From Fasciolopsis buskii (lineage: Eukaryota; Platyhelminthes; Trematoda; Plagiorchiida; Fasciolidae), in assembly GCA_008360955.1 (NCBI GenBank), contig LUCM01008695.1:326596-390595 (forward strand): DNA of 64,000 nt, given 5' to 3'. The translations under genes were made by a program, and so were the position numbers. Below are positions 25,046-37,159 of the stretch, piece after piece (the stretch's first letter is position 1; every line of letters begins with the position of its first letter). Below the pieces are notes generated by a model, which was not told the DNA's origin, ran no database searches, and saw nothing but the letters and a program-made list of their open reading frames with translations.

Positions 25046-25339
25046 AATAAACAATAAGATCTTTAATTAAACTTATATTTCGACCAAGAGCAATATATTT
25101 ATACAATTAGCAGATTCCTTACTAATGGTGGTTAGTACTATACATGTCTAACTTTGTGTTTGCATTTGAAATAACCGAATATCATGTGACTTCGTCTGGG
25201 AAGAATTCTGTTTACCAAATACGTTGGTTATTGTACACTTAACACGGATTATAGGCGATCGACTATTTTCTATGACTTCATTTTTTGGCACTCGTAACCA
25301 ATATCGCATTAGAAATAATGGCATAATTGCCATGATTTT
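25046..25339. other. no recognisable feature
   Basis: AT-rich spacer between the tandem repeat and the minus-strand LINE. Nothing assignable. Confidence 0.4.
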
Positions 25340-27720
25340 AATGATGATTAAGAGTATGTGACGATCTCAAAAATCCCACTTTTGTATGAAAATGTGATTT
25401 CTGAATGATCCGGGGCTAGAAATCGAAATAGCAAAATCATCAGCATACTTGAATAGACAATAATTACGGATAGCCGCTATGTTGTTGCTGTTAACTGCAA
25501 GAAGAAACGACGTTGGTGCGACACGTAATATTCCAGGGCTGTCAATCGGCGTTATAATCCGTCTCATTCTTAAGTTTATATGCTTTCATCGCTGAATGTA
25601 GTCAGTAGGGCATACGACAAAATAAAAAGACAACTTGATTGCGGTTTGCTAACAGAGAAACGGGCACAAAATCAAAGACAGAAAAATAATCTAGAAAGAC
25701 GCAATGCATCTTTTGCTATCTATTGCTGGAAGATTTATAATCAAATAAACCAAGAAACAACCTTCATCCAACAACAACAATGTCCCCAGTAGACGTACCA
25801 GTGGATACAATCGGGATACGAATTGATGTCTGAAATCATTTTGAAACAGGTATATTCACTATTTTCAAAGTAGCAAAAATGAGAGCAGTTGGTCCAAATC
25901 ATTTGGATAATGTCCTTGAATTGTCCTTTTACGGATGGCCGTGATCCTCACTCGAAGCCAGCACACGGTGATACTGTTCAGGCAGCAAAGGGACTGGAAT
26001 TATTTGGACCCTCGACGGCTGAAAATCTAAAGGATGACATATGTCTGTGCATTTCGGCAGATTTAACCCGTTCAAATGGAAAAGAAATGCTTGAGAAACA
26101 CGCATCCAGGTTATCTGTGAGTGTATCAGACGAGGAACGAGTGAATGCCGCGGTTGGCTGCCCAATGTCTATGGATGAAATGGAAATAGTCCTATTTCTT
26201 AGCTTATTGGTGTAATTTCACGTCTTATTTGTTTATGGTTATGCGTTTCAATGAAATTGTTTTTCTGTTCTAACAATCAAGAATTTTTAATTTGGCTGCT
26301 GTGTATTCGGGCACATATTTTACTTCATTCGTGGTGTCATATCTACAAATTCGCTAGCATTCACGAGAAGTACTTCTATGCATTTTTCTACGTGTTCAAG
26401 TAGTAGTGTTTGGATAGCACATGATTAAAAAATTGTCCTACGTAAAGGTAGCATTAGTAAACTAAGATTTATTCACCAATATGCAGTTTGTGAATAACTC
26501 GATTGATATTCTTCCTAGAAGCGAACCAAATGGAAACTTGAATTATGATTCAAAGGTTGAGGTAGAACAACGAGTACCAGAAGACGTGGTTAGAGTTTGT
26601 GACAACTATTTGCCAACTGTTAGCTCGAGATGAGTCAACAGCCAACAAGAAACTGTCACTGAATAAATCCGTTTGGGATATCCGACATTACGTGATTATG
26701 CACAAATTGCTGACTTAAATAAAAGGAAAAATGGGTACATTTATTGTAACGGACACCTCCAGTGGACGTAAATTTGAAATCACTTGAGAAACAATGCTTA
26801 GTTGTGTCATCATTTGCAATTCGGATAGGCGATTATATCACCGAATCAGTATCGATAAAGTTGATTCATTTGTTGACAAAATAAATCCCGAATGGTGCCG
26901 TGTAACCGTGGCTTATTAGAGGGGACAGGAGATATACGCTAAGGAATTCTTGCAATTGGAATATACCGGATAAATCCTGAAGCAAGCATTGTCCCTCATG
27001 ACGATAGGTGCGGTCATCTTGCTGCAGGACTCAAAGCAAAGACCAGTTTGTGAACCAACATGCATGCGTCTCTATATTTTTCGTTTCGGTAGTTTATCAG
27101 AAGTATTCCATTCACACTCGATTCAATGCGGCACAATTTTGCCAAGTTGAAACTAACCCCAAGCGCCGCGAACAGCACTGGTTTGAAGAACACACTTAGA
27201 AACCCATCGGAAAACTGCAATTCTAGTACGAATTCAGGTTCGCTGTCCGTTGGTACACCCAGGTCTATCGTACTTTAAATTTCCAAATTCGTTAGTATTT
27301 TCTGCAAGCCAGATTAGCTTCCTCACGGTTGTTCTGGTTACCTTTCCACAGGAAAATTTTTTACGTCCTCGACTGCCGCGGACCACTGATTGCCTGAGTA
27401 CCTCCGGCACTCATTCTATATGGAACCGTACCAAACCTGTGATCAGATCATGCTGTTGCATAGCAGTCAACATAGTGCTTATCAATACAAATTTAGTGGT
27501 TGCAAAAATTGAACCGAGTTGGATTCAGTTGGCTTTTTATCTCCTAACTAAGTATCAGCCTTTAACAACATTTATTGATCTGTCCGTCTCAAGAACCCGA
27601 AATCTCTTGGCTATCGCGTACAGTTGGTTGACAAGTTGTAAATCAGTTTCCCTAGAAGAAAACGGTGCATCAATGCAAACAAAAAGAATATCGAACGTCT
27701 ATTAACGGAATTCCCATATC
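25340..27720 (-). pseudogene. CR1-like LINE, endonuclease to RT, copy E (decayed)
   Basis: Read on the minus strand, the landmarks appear in the expected order with many stops and frameshifts. An endonuclease-like block FSSRETDLQLVNQLYAIAKR lies at about 27640, and MLTAMQQHDLITGLVRFH follows at about 27450, resembling the '..QHV..PTRF' block of APE-type endonucleases. A pre-RT block SFRFSAVEGPNNSSPF lies at about 26000, in the position of 'SPGPD.L.P'. RT motif A is HCVFLDYFSVFDFVPVSLL at about 25700-25650. Then PGILRVAPTSFLLAVNSNN precedes the catalytic FKYADDFAIS at about 25450. The YADD residues are intact. Antisense open frames on the plus strand here (for example 25889-26215) are shadows of it. 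Confidence 0.65.
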
Positions 27721-30274
27721 TCGTAGCATAATCATTCAGTGACCTCGCATCATTAACCAGTCTCATTATTCGATAACCATGCTGAATGCAGTCAGTTTTA
27801 TTCTGCGAGTCTCTCTCCACTGGTAGTTATCTAATCAAATAACCATTGTTTACCCACTCCTCACATTTTGTTACCAGCGAGGTAAGGAATAATGCTAGAA
27901 ATTTCACAAAAATGATTTTCTGATGGTATATGCCAGAAGTTTCGCATAAAATATAACATTTCTGTTGATCGAAATTGGGAAACTGAAACAGAGTTGAAAT
28001 GTGCTCACTGGGTGATTTGCATGTTGCCGTAGATTCTACAAATGGGTGAAAAATGCACATCGTTGCACTGTCGTTCAGGCACAACATAGCACGGATTTTT
28101 CTTCTAATTAATCTGTCAGGCCGATGTTGCCCGAGCATATAGCGAATAGTGAATAAAAATATTAAACAATACAATATAATACGAAAATCCCACAGTTGTT
28201 TTGCCTAAAGTAGGACGCAATGGAAGACATTTCTTGACTGTTTCTCTCATTACCGAAGTTCGATTCAACGTGGAGAGTAAAATAACCGCTCTTCGACTCC
28301 ACTAACGATTAAACCTAGTAAAACACTAGTACCTGATGATCACTTTGAGTCCTCGCTAATACTGATGCCTGACACAGGATGCAAACGACTGCAACTATGC
28401 ACGAGAATAGTCCTTAAACATCAATAGGATACCCAGGCTTTCCTTTTCTTGTAAGGGTGTAACAAGGCCCAGTTGATCGTGATCGCTAGAATATTGATGA
28501 AACTGAACAGATGAATCACCGAAACCAATCAAAATGATGTTTCAGCAACCGCAACCATGACACAGAAGAAGACTCGTACGATGTTGCTTTATGATTATTC
28601 CTTTGTCCAAGTGCAACTATGCACGGTGATTCTGACAACTAATCTTAATGAAAGTCTGAGTGGGTTTAGATAGCTTCTATTAGAAATCGAATATAACAGT
28701 CAAATTAGGAACCAGTCAACAAGACTGGTCACCTTTCTTGGGAAGAGAGGAGTTAGATCATATTTTAATTAGCTGGAATAAAGAAAATTCTGGGAAATTA
28801 GGAAACAGACGGATTTTGGGGAAGTCGTTGCTTACTAATGTTCCGGAAATTAGGTATCCTCGAAATCTGATGCGGCGAACAAAATGACGGTTTGCTGTTT
28901 CTGGTCCTAAGCGACCCTGATACTCTCGAATACTTCATTTTTCTTCCTATTATTGTTCAGCATATCCTAGTGCATTGTCTGTTTCCCCTTTAGAATGTGT
29001 GCTCCATCAGGCTGATGATATTTTGTTCAACCGAACACATTTGGCGGAATTCGTCGATCAATATTTTTTCTGTTGTTGAGCACTGCAAGATGTGAACAGT
29101 ACACGTTTTCCATTAGCCGGTCACTGTCCACAGGGGAACGCGGCACCATTTACGCCACACTTTTGGTACGGATTATCCGTGTTGCAAATCTGTGTGACTT
29201 GCGTCGATCTTCGCAGGTTGAGACACCTGTAATTGAACCAAAGACCCGTCCAAACTCAGTAGGCGAGCAAAATAACTGGGAACTTTTGCTTCCAAGTCCG
29301 TCTTTGACGCTTTTGAAAAACAATACTCACATTGTCAATCATCGGGTGGGTTTCTTTTGTCACTGTTTCTCGTTCAATAAAAAACACTTCATCGCTCTTT
29401 GGAAACGTTCACGCTACATTAATACTACCTGAGTTGGTCTTGAATGACACTGTTTTGAGGCAAGTCATTGGAGCTTATTCATGGGGTTACCACAAAAACC
29501 AACTTCCGAATTTCCTTATCTAATGCTTTTAGACGTCTCACTTAGTCGGTTCACACATGTGTCCATTTCTTTCAAGCCAGTCATACGGACAAATTTGATG
29601 AAAAAGGATTTTCCTATTGAAACAAATACTCTCATTGATAGTGGGTGAAAAGCTGGCAGTTTTTGGTATCGCACCACGGGAATTGGCAGAGTTTCGTTTT
29701 AGTTTCCAGTAGGGACAATCAGGCACAAATACGAATAAAAGAGGTGGTTCATAATTTCGTTATAACTGGCAGCGTCGCGATCTGATAGACAAAACAGGTT
29801 GTTTGTAAATGGTGAGTAAAAAAGCTGAAACAATGCAGCAGTTTCAAAAACGAAATGCAAAAGATAGATGAATGGGGTTATGCTTGTCATTGCAGATAGG
29901 AATATGCAAGCGAAATGATCAAGGCTCGCTACGGACAGGGGCAGTTTTATTTCGTGGACAGAGTTGGGCAGACTACACGATTCAGACTCCGGGATTTCTT
30001 TTTGCTATGATCATAGAGATTAGCGAAAGTCTTCGCGCGATCTGTTATTGCTTACTATTGATGGAGCTAAGAAAATCCTGGCGATGGTCATCGGATTAAA
30101 GAATTACTCAGTATCAAGAGATTAGTCCAATCTGTGCATGGTGATGCCTTCTTCCGAATGTTTTGTAATGCGCAACTGGGTATCGCTCTGCCTGTTTTGA
30201 CGGGATCTTAGCTCATATGCGCATATACATATATATATGTATATTGAAGGCGAGAGAGAACTAAAGACCGATTT
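27721..30274. other. no confident feature
   Basis: Possible 5' region of LINE copy E (on the minus strand) at 27.72-28.2 kb, too decayed to call. A 119-codon plus-strand frame at 29073-29432 and a 75-codon one at 29872-30099 have no recognisable domain. Confidence 0.4.
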
Positions 30275-30362
30275 ACGCATCAAGCCGGAGTCGAACCGGC
30301 GACCTTCGATTAGACACCGTGTACCGGGATCTCGCGAGCAACCTACGTAACCAGACATCTAG
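30220..30362 (-). repeat. tRNA-like SINE head, second family
   Basis: On the minus strand a tRNA-like head has an A box TGGTTACGTAGG and a perfect B box GGTTCGACTCC within a perfect T-arm hairpin (GCCGG-TTCGACT-CCGGC). It is followed by TTGATGCGTAAATCGGTCTT and then an AT-dinucleotide tract (plus 30224-30247). The flanking arms do not close an acceptor stem, so it is not a functional tRNA. Its sequence differs from both the main SINE and the hammerhead repeat, so it is a third tRNA-derived family. Only one copy is seen. Confidence 0.6.
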
Positions 30363-31277
30363 TATGGTGCGCACCGTTATTTCGGGGAAGAACTCACCTA
30401 CGCTGGTTTAGTCCGTAGCACCTAAGGTAAATTAACTTCAACCCCAGTATTCTCTGGATCCTGTTCCCTTATGATGTTTAAGTCAGTAAAACCAAATTAT
30501 CTGCGGTGTGGCACTAGAAACGTTGTTCACAAAACACGGCATATTTGCTCACATAATTTGCGCTTGAAACCCATGTCGGCGGTCACCCAGGAGTAGAAGA
30601 TCATCCGTTCATTTCGGGTTTTATGTCCAATTTTAGGTGGGTAGTGCCTAAGTGAATTTTCAATTCTCTGTTGGTGGTTACCTTTGCTCTTAATTGTTTT
30701 GTAATTTGACTCGTTTCATAATTGATTCCTACGATCAGACAACGAAATAGACTTGAGTATTTAGTCTTGACAGTATCTATTTTGTATTAAATCTCTTCGC
30801 ACCCAGTGTTCGGGATTTGAACACATTAGTTAAACAGCCGATTAGCTGACGCTTAAAATAGCATAATATTGTTCCGGACTCGTGCGCTTATGAAACATCC
30901 TACCTCTTTGTCTATCATTATTTTTCTTAGGCACAATAGCACATCGAAGCTTGTTAGAAAAGTGTCATTCTCAGAACAGGACATAATTTAGGATTGTGTT
31001 AGGTATGTCACCATTACGGATATTTTAATCGTCAATATTAAATGCCTTGTACACGTATATGGTATCCACTCCTTAAGCCTGAAGGCTTTTGATAGGTCGG
31101 TGTTCAAACATGGTTAAGAAAATGTCTGTCATATCTCAAGATTAAGCCCATAAAAATAATCACCGGTTCTCTCATCTGCTTCTCGTTATTCACTGATTAT
31201 TGCACTCAGCAATTTCCGACTGAGCCAAACATGTAAACAATGTTTAAAGAAGTGAAAAGAAGTGTGCCCCAATCTTT
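30363..31277. other. no recognisable feature
   Basis: No open frame of note and no repeat match. Confidence 0.45.
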
Positions 31278-32150
31278 GATTTGACTGACAAAAACTCAAG
31301 AGTGCTGCAGGGTACTGTTCTTTCATATCAACTTACATCAACTAGCTCCCCTATTATCCGTTTAATTTTGCTGTTGATGTTGCCTTCTCTCAATCGGTCT
31401 CGAATAACGATGATTTTTACAGTTTTTCCAGCAACATATCTTCTATCTATGATTCCCCTGAACGAGCTAATTTAAATCCCAACACATCTGAATGTTTCGA
31501 AGGTCTGTTCTCTCCCTCTGTCGGTCAGCCAACCCATCCGAAATATCTTACATCAACTCAAAAATACTTGCCACGGTTGATTCTGTGAAATATCTAGGAG
31601 TTAATTTTGGGAAAATTCTGAAGTGACCTCACATTTCTACCTGTGTAAAAGCTCTCCGATGGTTGTCATTTCAAATCAGGGAGTTTCCCCACTACAAGGT
31701 GAAACAAAGCACCATCTCCCGATTTGTATACCAATGTGTTTCCAGTCCTTCTTTACAACACTCCTGTCATTTTTCCAAGTTTACTTAAAAAATAGTGTAA
31801 AATTCTTTGTTGGGGACTATCAATTATTGTCCGGATGTCCTTCGTACCACTAACTGAATTGTCCCTTAATCTGTGTGATCAACACTTATCAGCATGTAAG
31901 AAATTTGCTCACAAAATTCTTTCTGATCCCACGCATCCTCTGCACATTGATCTTTCAAATTGCCGCTCATGTTTCAAAGAGATACACTTTTCGTTCGATA
32001 ACCTATGGAGTTAGTAGCCATAGGAGCTCCACTGTGTCATGCCTAGCACGTATTCTGACAAACCGTGATCGGGTTTCAGCCGATTTCCTGAGCAACCTCT
32101 CATAATGTGCTATGATTTTTCCTCGATGAGTTTTTTACTTTTTACAAGGT
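31278..32150 (+). pseudogene. CR1-like LINE RT C-terminal part, copy B
   Basis: Starts at the block before the catalytic site (VLQGTVLSYQLTSTSSP) and runs to the C-terminus. VKYLGVNFGKILK (about 31586-31624) is the typical 'YLG..' block after the RT palm. TYGVSSHRSSTVSCLARILT then NRDRVSADFLSNLS (about 32004-32105) is the C-terminal end, shared with copy A. A short repeated tail ACAATACAATACAA follows at about 32153-32166, as expected of a LINE 3' end. Stops and frameshifts occur throughout. It is 5' truncated, which is typical of LINE insertion. Confidence 0.7.
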
Positions 32151-32166
32151 TATACAATACAATACA

Positions 32167-32999
32167 AACCAATGAACCCCTAGTGCAATCTTTCGACAGG
32201 TCGTCGAGCGTTCATTCCAAAAACTAGCGGATTAATTAGACTACGTTTTCTTCGGCGGACTTGCCAATTTCAGCTACATGCGCCCATGGTAACCATGGGT
32301 CACGTAGTTTCGACAATCCATAATTGAACTATTTGATTATAAACACTCAGGAGATCGAATACCTCTTTAAGTTTTCTCTTGCACCCCTACTGATGTTATT
32401 CCAATTCTTTGTTTCACATCCTTGACTCGCCCAATAGCAATATATTCTGTTTTATGTCATACCGGATTAGTGTCGATTTTCCGGCCTATTTCTAATGATT
32501 CATTATTTACTAATACAACTATTCCTCTGGCCTGGGCATTAATGAATCGTGTTTGCTGGACAGCCGTCGGACAGATTCAACGTACTGTGAACGCATTAAA
32601 ATATTTCAAAATATTTCCCCAACGCTGCTTTCTGGTATTTCAACAGTTCTTCCTTGAAAATTGTTTCTTACTGTGTCCAACTGGTTACAATTAGAACGTC
32701 ATAATGATTTGGCACTCAGCATACAGGGAGTTCATAACAAAACCAACACTTAACCCACAGAAATCAGTTGTTACTATTCACTAATTCTTTTTTCCACAAG
32801 TTGCTTGATGATCAATCGCAAGACAATTAGTGTTAGCCGGACACGGGAAGAAATGTTCACGTTTTAGGCCTCTAGAAAATCGCTTAGTTAATAAATTTTT
32901 TCAAATACGTGAAGGACTAATACCAAAAAAACAGCCCGTCTGAAGATGAAGTATGTGACAAGAGAATAAATTAAGGCACAGGTGAATCGCAGATACTTC
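32167..32999. other. no recognisable feature
   Basis: A 90-codon plus-strand frame at 32422-32694 has no recognisable domain. Nothing else stands out. Confidence 0.4.
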
Positions 33000-33268
33000 T
33001 TAGTGTCTTTGGAAGAAGCTGTTGTTACAAGTGGGCACCAAAGCAAACTGCAGACCAGCTAAGCTTTGTTCTAGTGGACCATGGCGAACTTCGAAGAGTT
33101 TATCCGAAAGCGAGACAATGAATCTGGTTTCCATAGGATGGCTTCCAAGTGGCCTCAAACCCCTTCTGAAAATTATACACGTCGTGGTACCAACGACCAG
33201 GGGAAGCAAAAAATACAAAAACATATAGCCCAATTCGCCCAGACAAATCAGACTGTTATTGTGACGCC

Positions 33269-33313
<45 letters not shown>

Positions 33314-33509
33314 TCCATGGCACGCCGTGGATAAGGTCCAGGGTTTGCAATCCAGGTTGGCTACGAGGCTCGTCCCTACGATAGCAGAAGCTGTTGCGTT
33401 TGACCAAAACACTCCGTGTGTTCAAAAGTAAACTTTGTTCTACGGCTTCCTTGGTCCATTCTTCACGACAAATCGAACAAAAGTTCCGACTACGGTTGAC
33501 ACAGATCAT
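33000..33509 (-). other. longest open frame, built around a (TAG)n tract; probably not a gene
   Basis: The minus-strand frame of 169 codons is the longest in the window. Its centre is a run of leucines (CTA codons) from the microsatellite at 33270-33313. The flanks, including CSICREEWTKEAVEQSLLL on one side and PLGSHPMETRFIVSLSDKL on the other, do not match a family I know. It may be the relic of an unidentified repeat that tends to carry this microsatellite. Confidence 0.2.
33270..33313. repeat. (TAG)n microsatellite
   Basis: About 14.5 perfect TAG trinucleotide copies on the plus strand. One plus frame is therefore all stops, while the minus strand reads through as leucine. Confidence 0.95.
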
Positions 33510-35724
33510 TTTTGTCCGGTTCGGCGTTGCACATAGTTCATGAATGTCCTCAACGGTAATCGTCTGCTGAGTCTGCTCTTGTCCAGTTGAACCTTTTCTC
33601 TAAAATCTGTCTATTATGTTCATTATAATCGTATGATTATCAGTCACTGAACACGAGCTTGCTGACCAACGTTTAGTTTCTGTGATAAAGTTGTAGCGCA
33701 TAAAACTTTAGGTTATTTATTATCGTTTCGAGGTTTCCAAGACTCGCTTCAGGGCCTACGATGATAGTTACTGCGTATACGATAATTGTATAGATTCCAG
33801 CAGTGATCTTTAAAGGCATCAGACGATCCTCACAAAATCCCTAACTCTTACGGATAAGTAAGAATGTAACTGTTCGCAGACGGTCACTTGTTCAACTAAC
33901 AATCTTGGATAGAGGTATGAACGTTTCCTGATGATATCATCATTTTTGTACAAAACAATTGATAGTATAAATTCGGTGAGAGTGCACGAAAGTACATTGA
34001 TAAAAACTTCTATAAGATTTGTGGTCTTTTCCACTCAGTCGATAAGCTTCGCTTATTTTTGCCGTGACTGCGCAAAGCTGGCGAATTTTGAATTTGTGAT
34101 TATTCCGTTCCCGAGGCAACGGATTATTTTCTAAGGCCCCGGGGTATATTTCCGAAGCACGTACAGCTCGCTGTGTAAAAATGCATGATTTTCCATTCGT
34201 GATAAAAATTTGGCAACCAGTGAAATGCACAAATAATTCGTGCATTATCAGGTAATTCTAACGTTTCTTTCCCATTTTGTCTTTTTCGGATGATAGTCTA
34301 TGATGACGATCAGATATGAAGTGTTCCAGTGGTAGCAAGGGACTGTAGGCTATAGGAATCCTTGAAGGTTAGACACCACAACTATCTGAGAAATCAACTC
34401 AAATGAACGCGAACGCGACGTCACATTAGAATTCCCGAAAATTTGTTATAAATTGCAGGTTTGTGGTAGACAAAAACGACCACAATGTATTCACACGGCC
34501 CGTGTACTTCAGGCGTGATATCAACCTGAAACAGAAAACGTATTTCGACCAAGTCACGTGATTCCGGTGCTCGGCTGTCCAAGATAGTTTTTAGTTACAA
34601 ATACGCGCTTCTTTCATATTTGGCTCACATAGAGATCTGCTCTTAAACATTACTTTCTGTGATCAGGCGGAAGATGGCAACTAATTACTGTTAGATTATT
34701 ATCAGTTCTACGGCAGTTGATCTCTTGTTCGATACAGATAGGAAAGTGAAAACACAGAGTTGTACATGCCCAACTTATTGTAGTATTTGTTAGGATATGC
34801 TTTTTGCATAAGAAATTTGCCTGCATTCACATTAGTTAATCCTAACGCTATTGGGTTTTTCTTTGCTGCTGAAATTTTTTACTCCGAGTGACGTTATGAC
34901 GAATCCGCGCATGTCAATTTTGTAACTGCTGGTAGTTACCGTTTAACCGATTCGAAACGCAGAAATCTGTGGGCTGAGGGGACAAGTTTTAAGCAATTTT
35001 GCTGGTTTGAGGATATCACATCGGTAATTTTTCGGTCTAGTCGGGGTATATGCGAGTAAATTACGACATGCCATCCGTTTGGTAAAGTCTTTTTTCGCTT
35101 TTGATTGTCCGTTCCCAGTTAGGAACAATCAAAATTCTTGCAACTATGTATACTCCGTTTAATGACAGTCGTCCGGGAGTGAACACGGATGTCCTGCTCG
35201 TAAAGGTTATCCTGGTAACATTCAGATGATTAGGAGGGAACTTTTTCAAGTAGGCTAACGTGAACATCGGAAAATGAAGCGTACGTGAGAAATACCGCTT
35301 CAAATTCAACGCACTGCGAACGTTTCAAACTATCGCCAGCAAATACAGGCTGCTTTGAGAAGTACGCCTACTTCCTAACAAGTGATGAGCGATTAATGCT
35401 ACTAAGAAGTCAGAAAAGATCATGGCGTAGATACGAAGTGTTCAAAATAGATTTAGCAATAAACTACCAGTAGGAGGTGAGAAAAAAAGCACGTTCCTTA
35501 TATGGTTGTATCTGGGAGCATTTGCATAGGGGTTGAGATGTGCTTATTTGCTTGTTAAAGAAGACAACGTGACACGGAAGACGGATTTGCGAATCAGATG
35601 TAACAATCATGGCTAATTAATGTCTTGCTGGCCTGCTTCCTCGTATGCGCACCAGAACAGCATGCCACCTTGCATTCACTGTGTTCGAGCACGTACTGAT
35701 ATGAGTACACACTTTCTGCTCGAC
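33510..35724. other. no recognisable feature
   Basis: Open frames of up to about 101 codons on the minus strand (33940-34245), with no recognisable motif. No repeat match was seen. Confidence 0.4.
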
Positions 35725-35932
35725 TATGCCTTTTGGTCTAATGAAAAATACAAACCTCAAGGATATCTCTATCTTCTTGCCAAGCAAGTTTATTACTCAT
35801 TTGTCACAGTTCCTAACTGTCAAAAACAAATTCCGCTATGTGAACAACACAGATATAATTGGATCGTCAAACATTGCAGTTCTTGCTACTCATATTTTGT
35901 TTTATTGCATGCGTATTTTACATGTGAAGTGA
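35725..35932 (+). pseudogene. possible Ty3/gypsy RT fragment
   Basis: A plus-strand frame starts MPFGLMKNT, like the 'MPFGL.NAP' block of Ty3/gypsy reverse transcriptases. About 40 residues later it has FRYVNNTDIIGSSNI, in the position of the catalytic 'YVDDI'. If real, both aspartates are changed to asparagine and the enzyme is dead. The match is weak and no other gypsy domain is visible nearby, so chance similarity cannot be excluded. Confidence 0.3.
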
Positions 35933-36459
35933 TGGACGCATAACTTACTCGTCAATGGGAACATCTTCAGGGATCACTAGTCTCGTACTTAATGGGACTG
36001 CCGTGAAACGTTTTATATCTCAATTTCAAAACGGTTTCTAAACAGCTGTCCGATTATCACTAAACCGATTTACGAGACAGTTCCCTAATCTGTCTCGGTT
36101 TGAAGAAATCAGCATCCGGCCCATCTAAGACATCCAACTGAGTGCAATCAATCCCTGAAAATCTTATTTTTCCATTTGTTATCGAAACCCTTTCACATTC
36201 GTGTTACGAGTTCAGCCGAACGAAGATTGTTTCATAATAGATGAGTAACCAATAGGGCTGTGATTAGCACTTACAGGACATGTGGCGAACAGGTTCGTTT
36301 TCAGTTATTCGTATTCATGCCAATACATGGTTGGAAATAGATCAAAATAATTGTTGGCTTGCAGTCACACACGACTTCATAAACTGAAGAATGTGTATGT
36401 GTGTGTTGATGATCATTTCGTCACACTATCACGTCTAAGCGTCTGAACAAACGGTTTCT
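35933..36459. other. no recognisable feature
   Basis: Spacer between the weak gypsy-like match and the PLE C-terminal fragment. Confidence 0.4.
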
Positions 36460-37140
36460 GGGCGGATACACACGGAGGGGAGTTGTACAAATGGATGCAT
36501 ACGACTTCGGCTGTGTTTGCACAAAACGGATGTCCCGAAAGCTCCATAAAGAAGATTATGGAAAAACACGATGTGCGACGAAGATATATTGGACCGATAA
36601 AGAAGCCCGTATATGCTAGTTTGCTATTCAAGAATGACGGAAATTATCAAACGAAGGTTGTCAGATCCACTCAGCAGAACATTATTCTCTGCTCAAATGT
36701 AAAATGGACTCACATCCAAACCGACTAAGGGACAGATTGCCAGATTCTTCAGCCTCATTTTGTGTGTATCCAATCACCTGCTTCTCTAGGACTAGGTTAA
36801 CTTGCCTTAAGACCAGAGGTTTATCCGATCGCGAACGCCAATACTGCTTGGCTTGGCCGAGCACAGGGACAGTTAAGGTGATCACTGGCGCGGTGTGTTA
36901 ACACCTAGTCGAGTCAAATCACTCGGTAAACGTGACAAGTGCTTTTCTCGCATCATCTACACAAAACGGAGCGGACAATGAAGAGCTGCCTATTGTCACA
37001 CACCTGAATCCCCATGTATCCGTTCGTATAACTCCTTCCGTGAGCTCACAAGCAATTTATTCAGACTTTTAAACTTCCCTGGCCTACTTATTATCCTCCA
37101 ACAAGCGGTTTACAGCCTGATCGTCTGACAGATTGATCAA
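36460..37140 (+). pseudogene. Penelope-like element C-terminus with GIY-YIG region, copy 3
   Basis: The plus-strand frame 36483-36728 has FAQNGCPESSIKKIMEK, resembling the 'L..NGYP..FI' block after the RT of Penelope-like elements, and then KKPVYASLLFKNDG, like the 'V...LPFKGD' block. In the next frame (36704-36901) come RDRLPDSSASFCVYPITC and, after a short insertion, RGLSDRERQY and WPSTGTVKVITGAV. These match the region around the GIY-YIG endonuclease and the following 'H.P.W...G' block. HLVESNHSVNVTSAFSRII follows after a stop. The frames are unusually well kept for this window. The core RT is missing, so the copy is 5' truncated. Confidence 0.65.
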
Positions 37141-37142
37141 TT

Positions 37143-37159
37143 ACACACACACACACACA
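37143..37159. repeat. (AC)n microsatellite
   Basis: Perfect AC run of about eight copies immediately downstream of the PLE fragment. Confidence 0.9.

Noticed and set aside
25850..25920. Plus-strand string AKMRAVGPNHLDNVLEL resembling an RT 'GPD' block
   Set aside because: RT motif A and YADD in this region are clearly on the minus strand. The plus-strand likeness is short and has no companion motifs.
25889..26215. 108-codon plus-strand open frame with a protein-like composition
   Set aside because: It is antisense to the pre-RT region of the minus-strand LINE copy E, which carries the recognisable blocks. It has no independent motif or splice context.
27250..27705. 151-codon plus-strand open frame
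   Set aside because: It is antisense to the endonuclease-like region of LINE copy E and has no recognisable domain of its own.
28500..28560. CTGA...GAAACC pattern near 28.51 kb as a hammerhead
   Set aside because: It lacks the CUGANGA core and any flanking stem I or stem III pairing.
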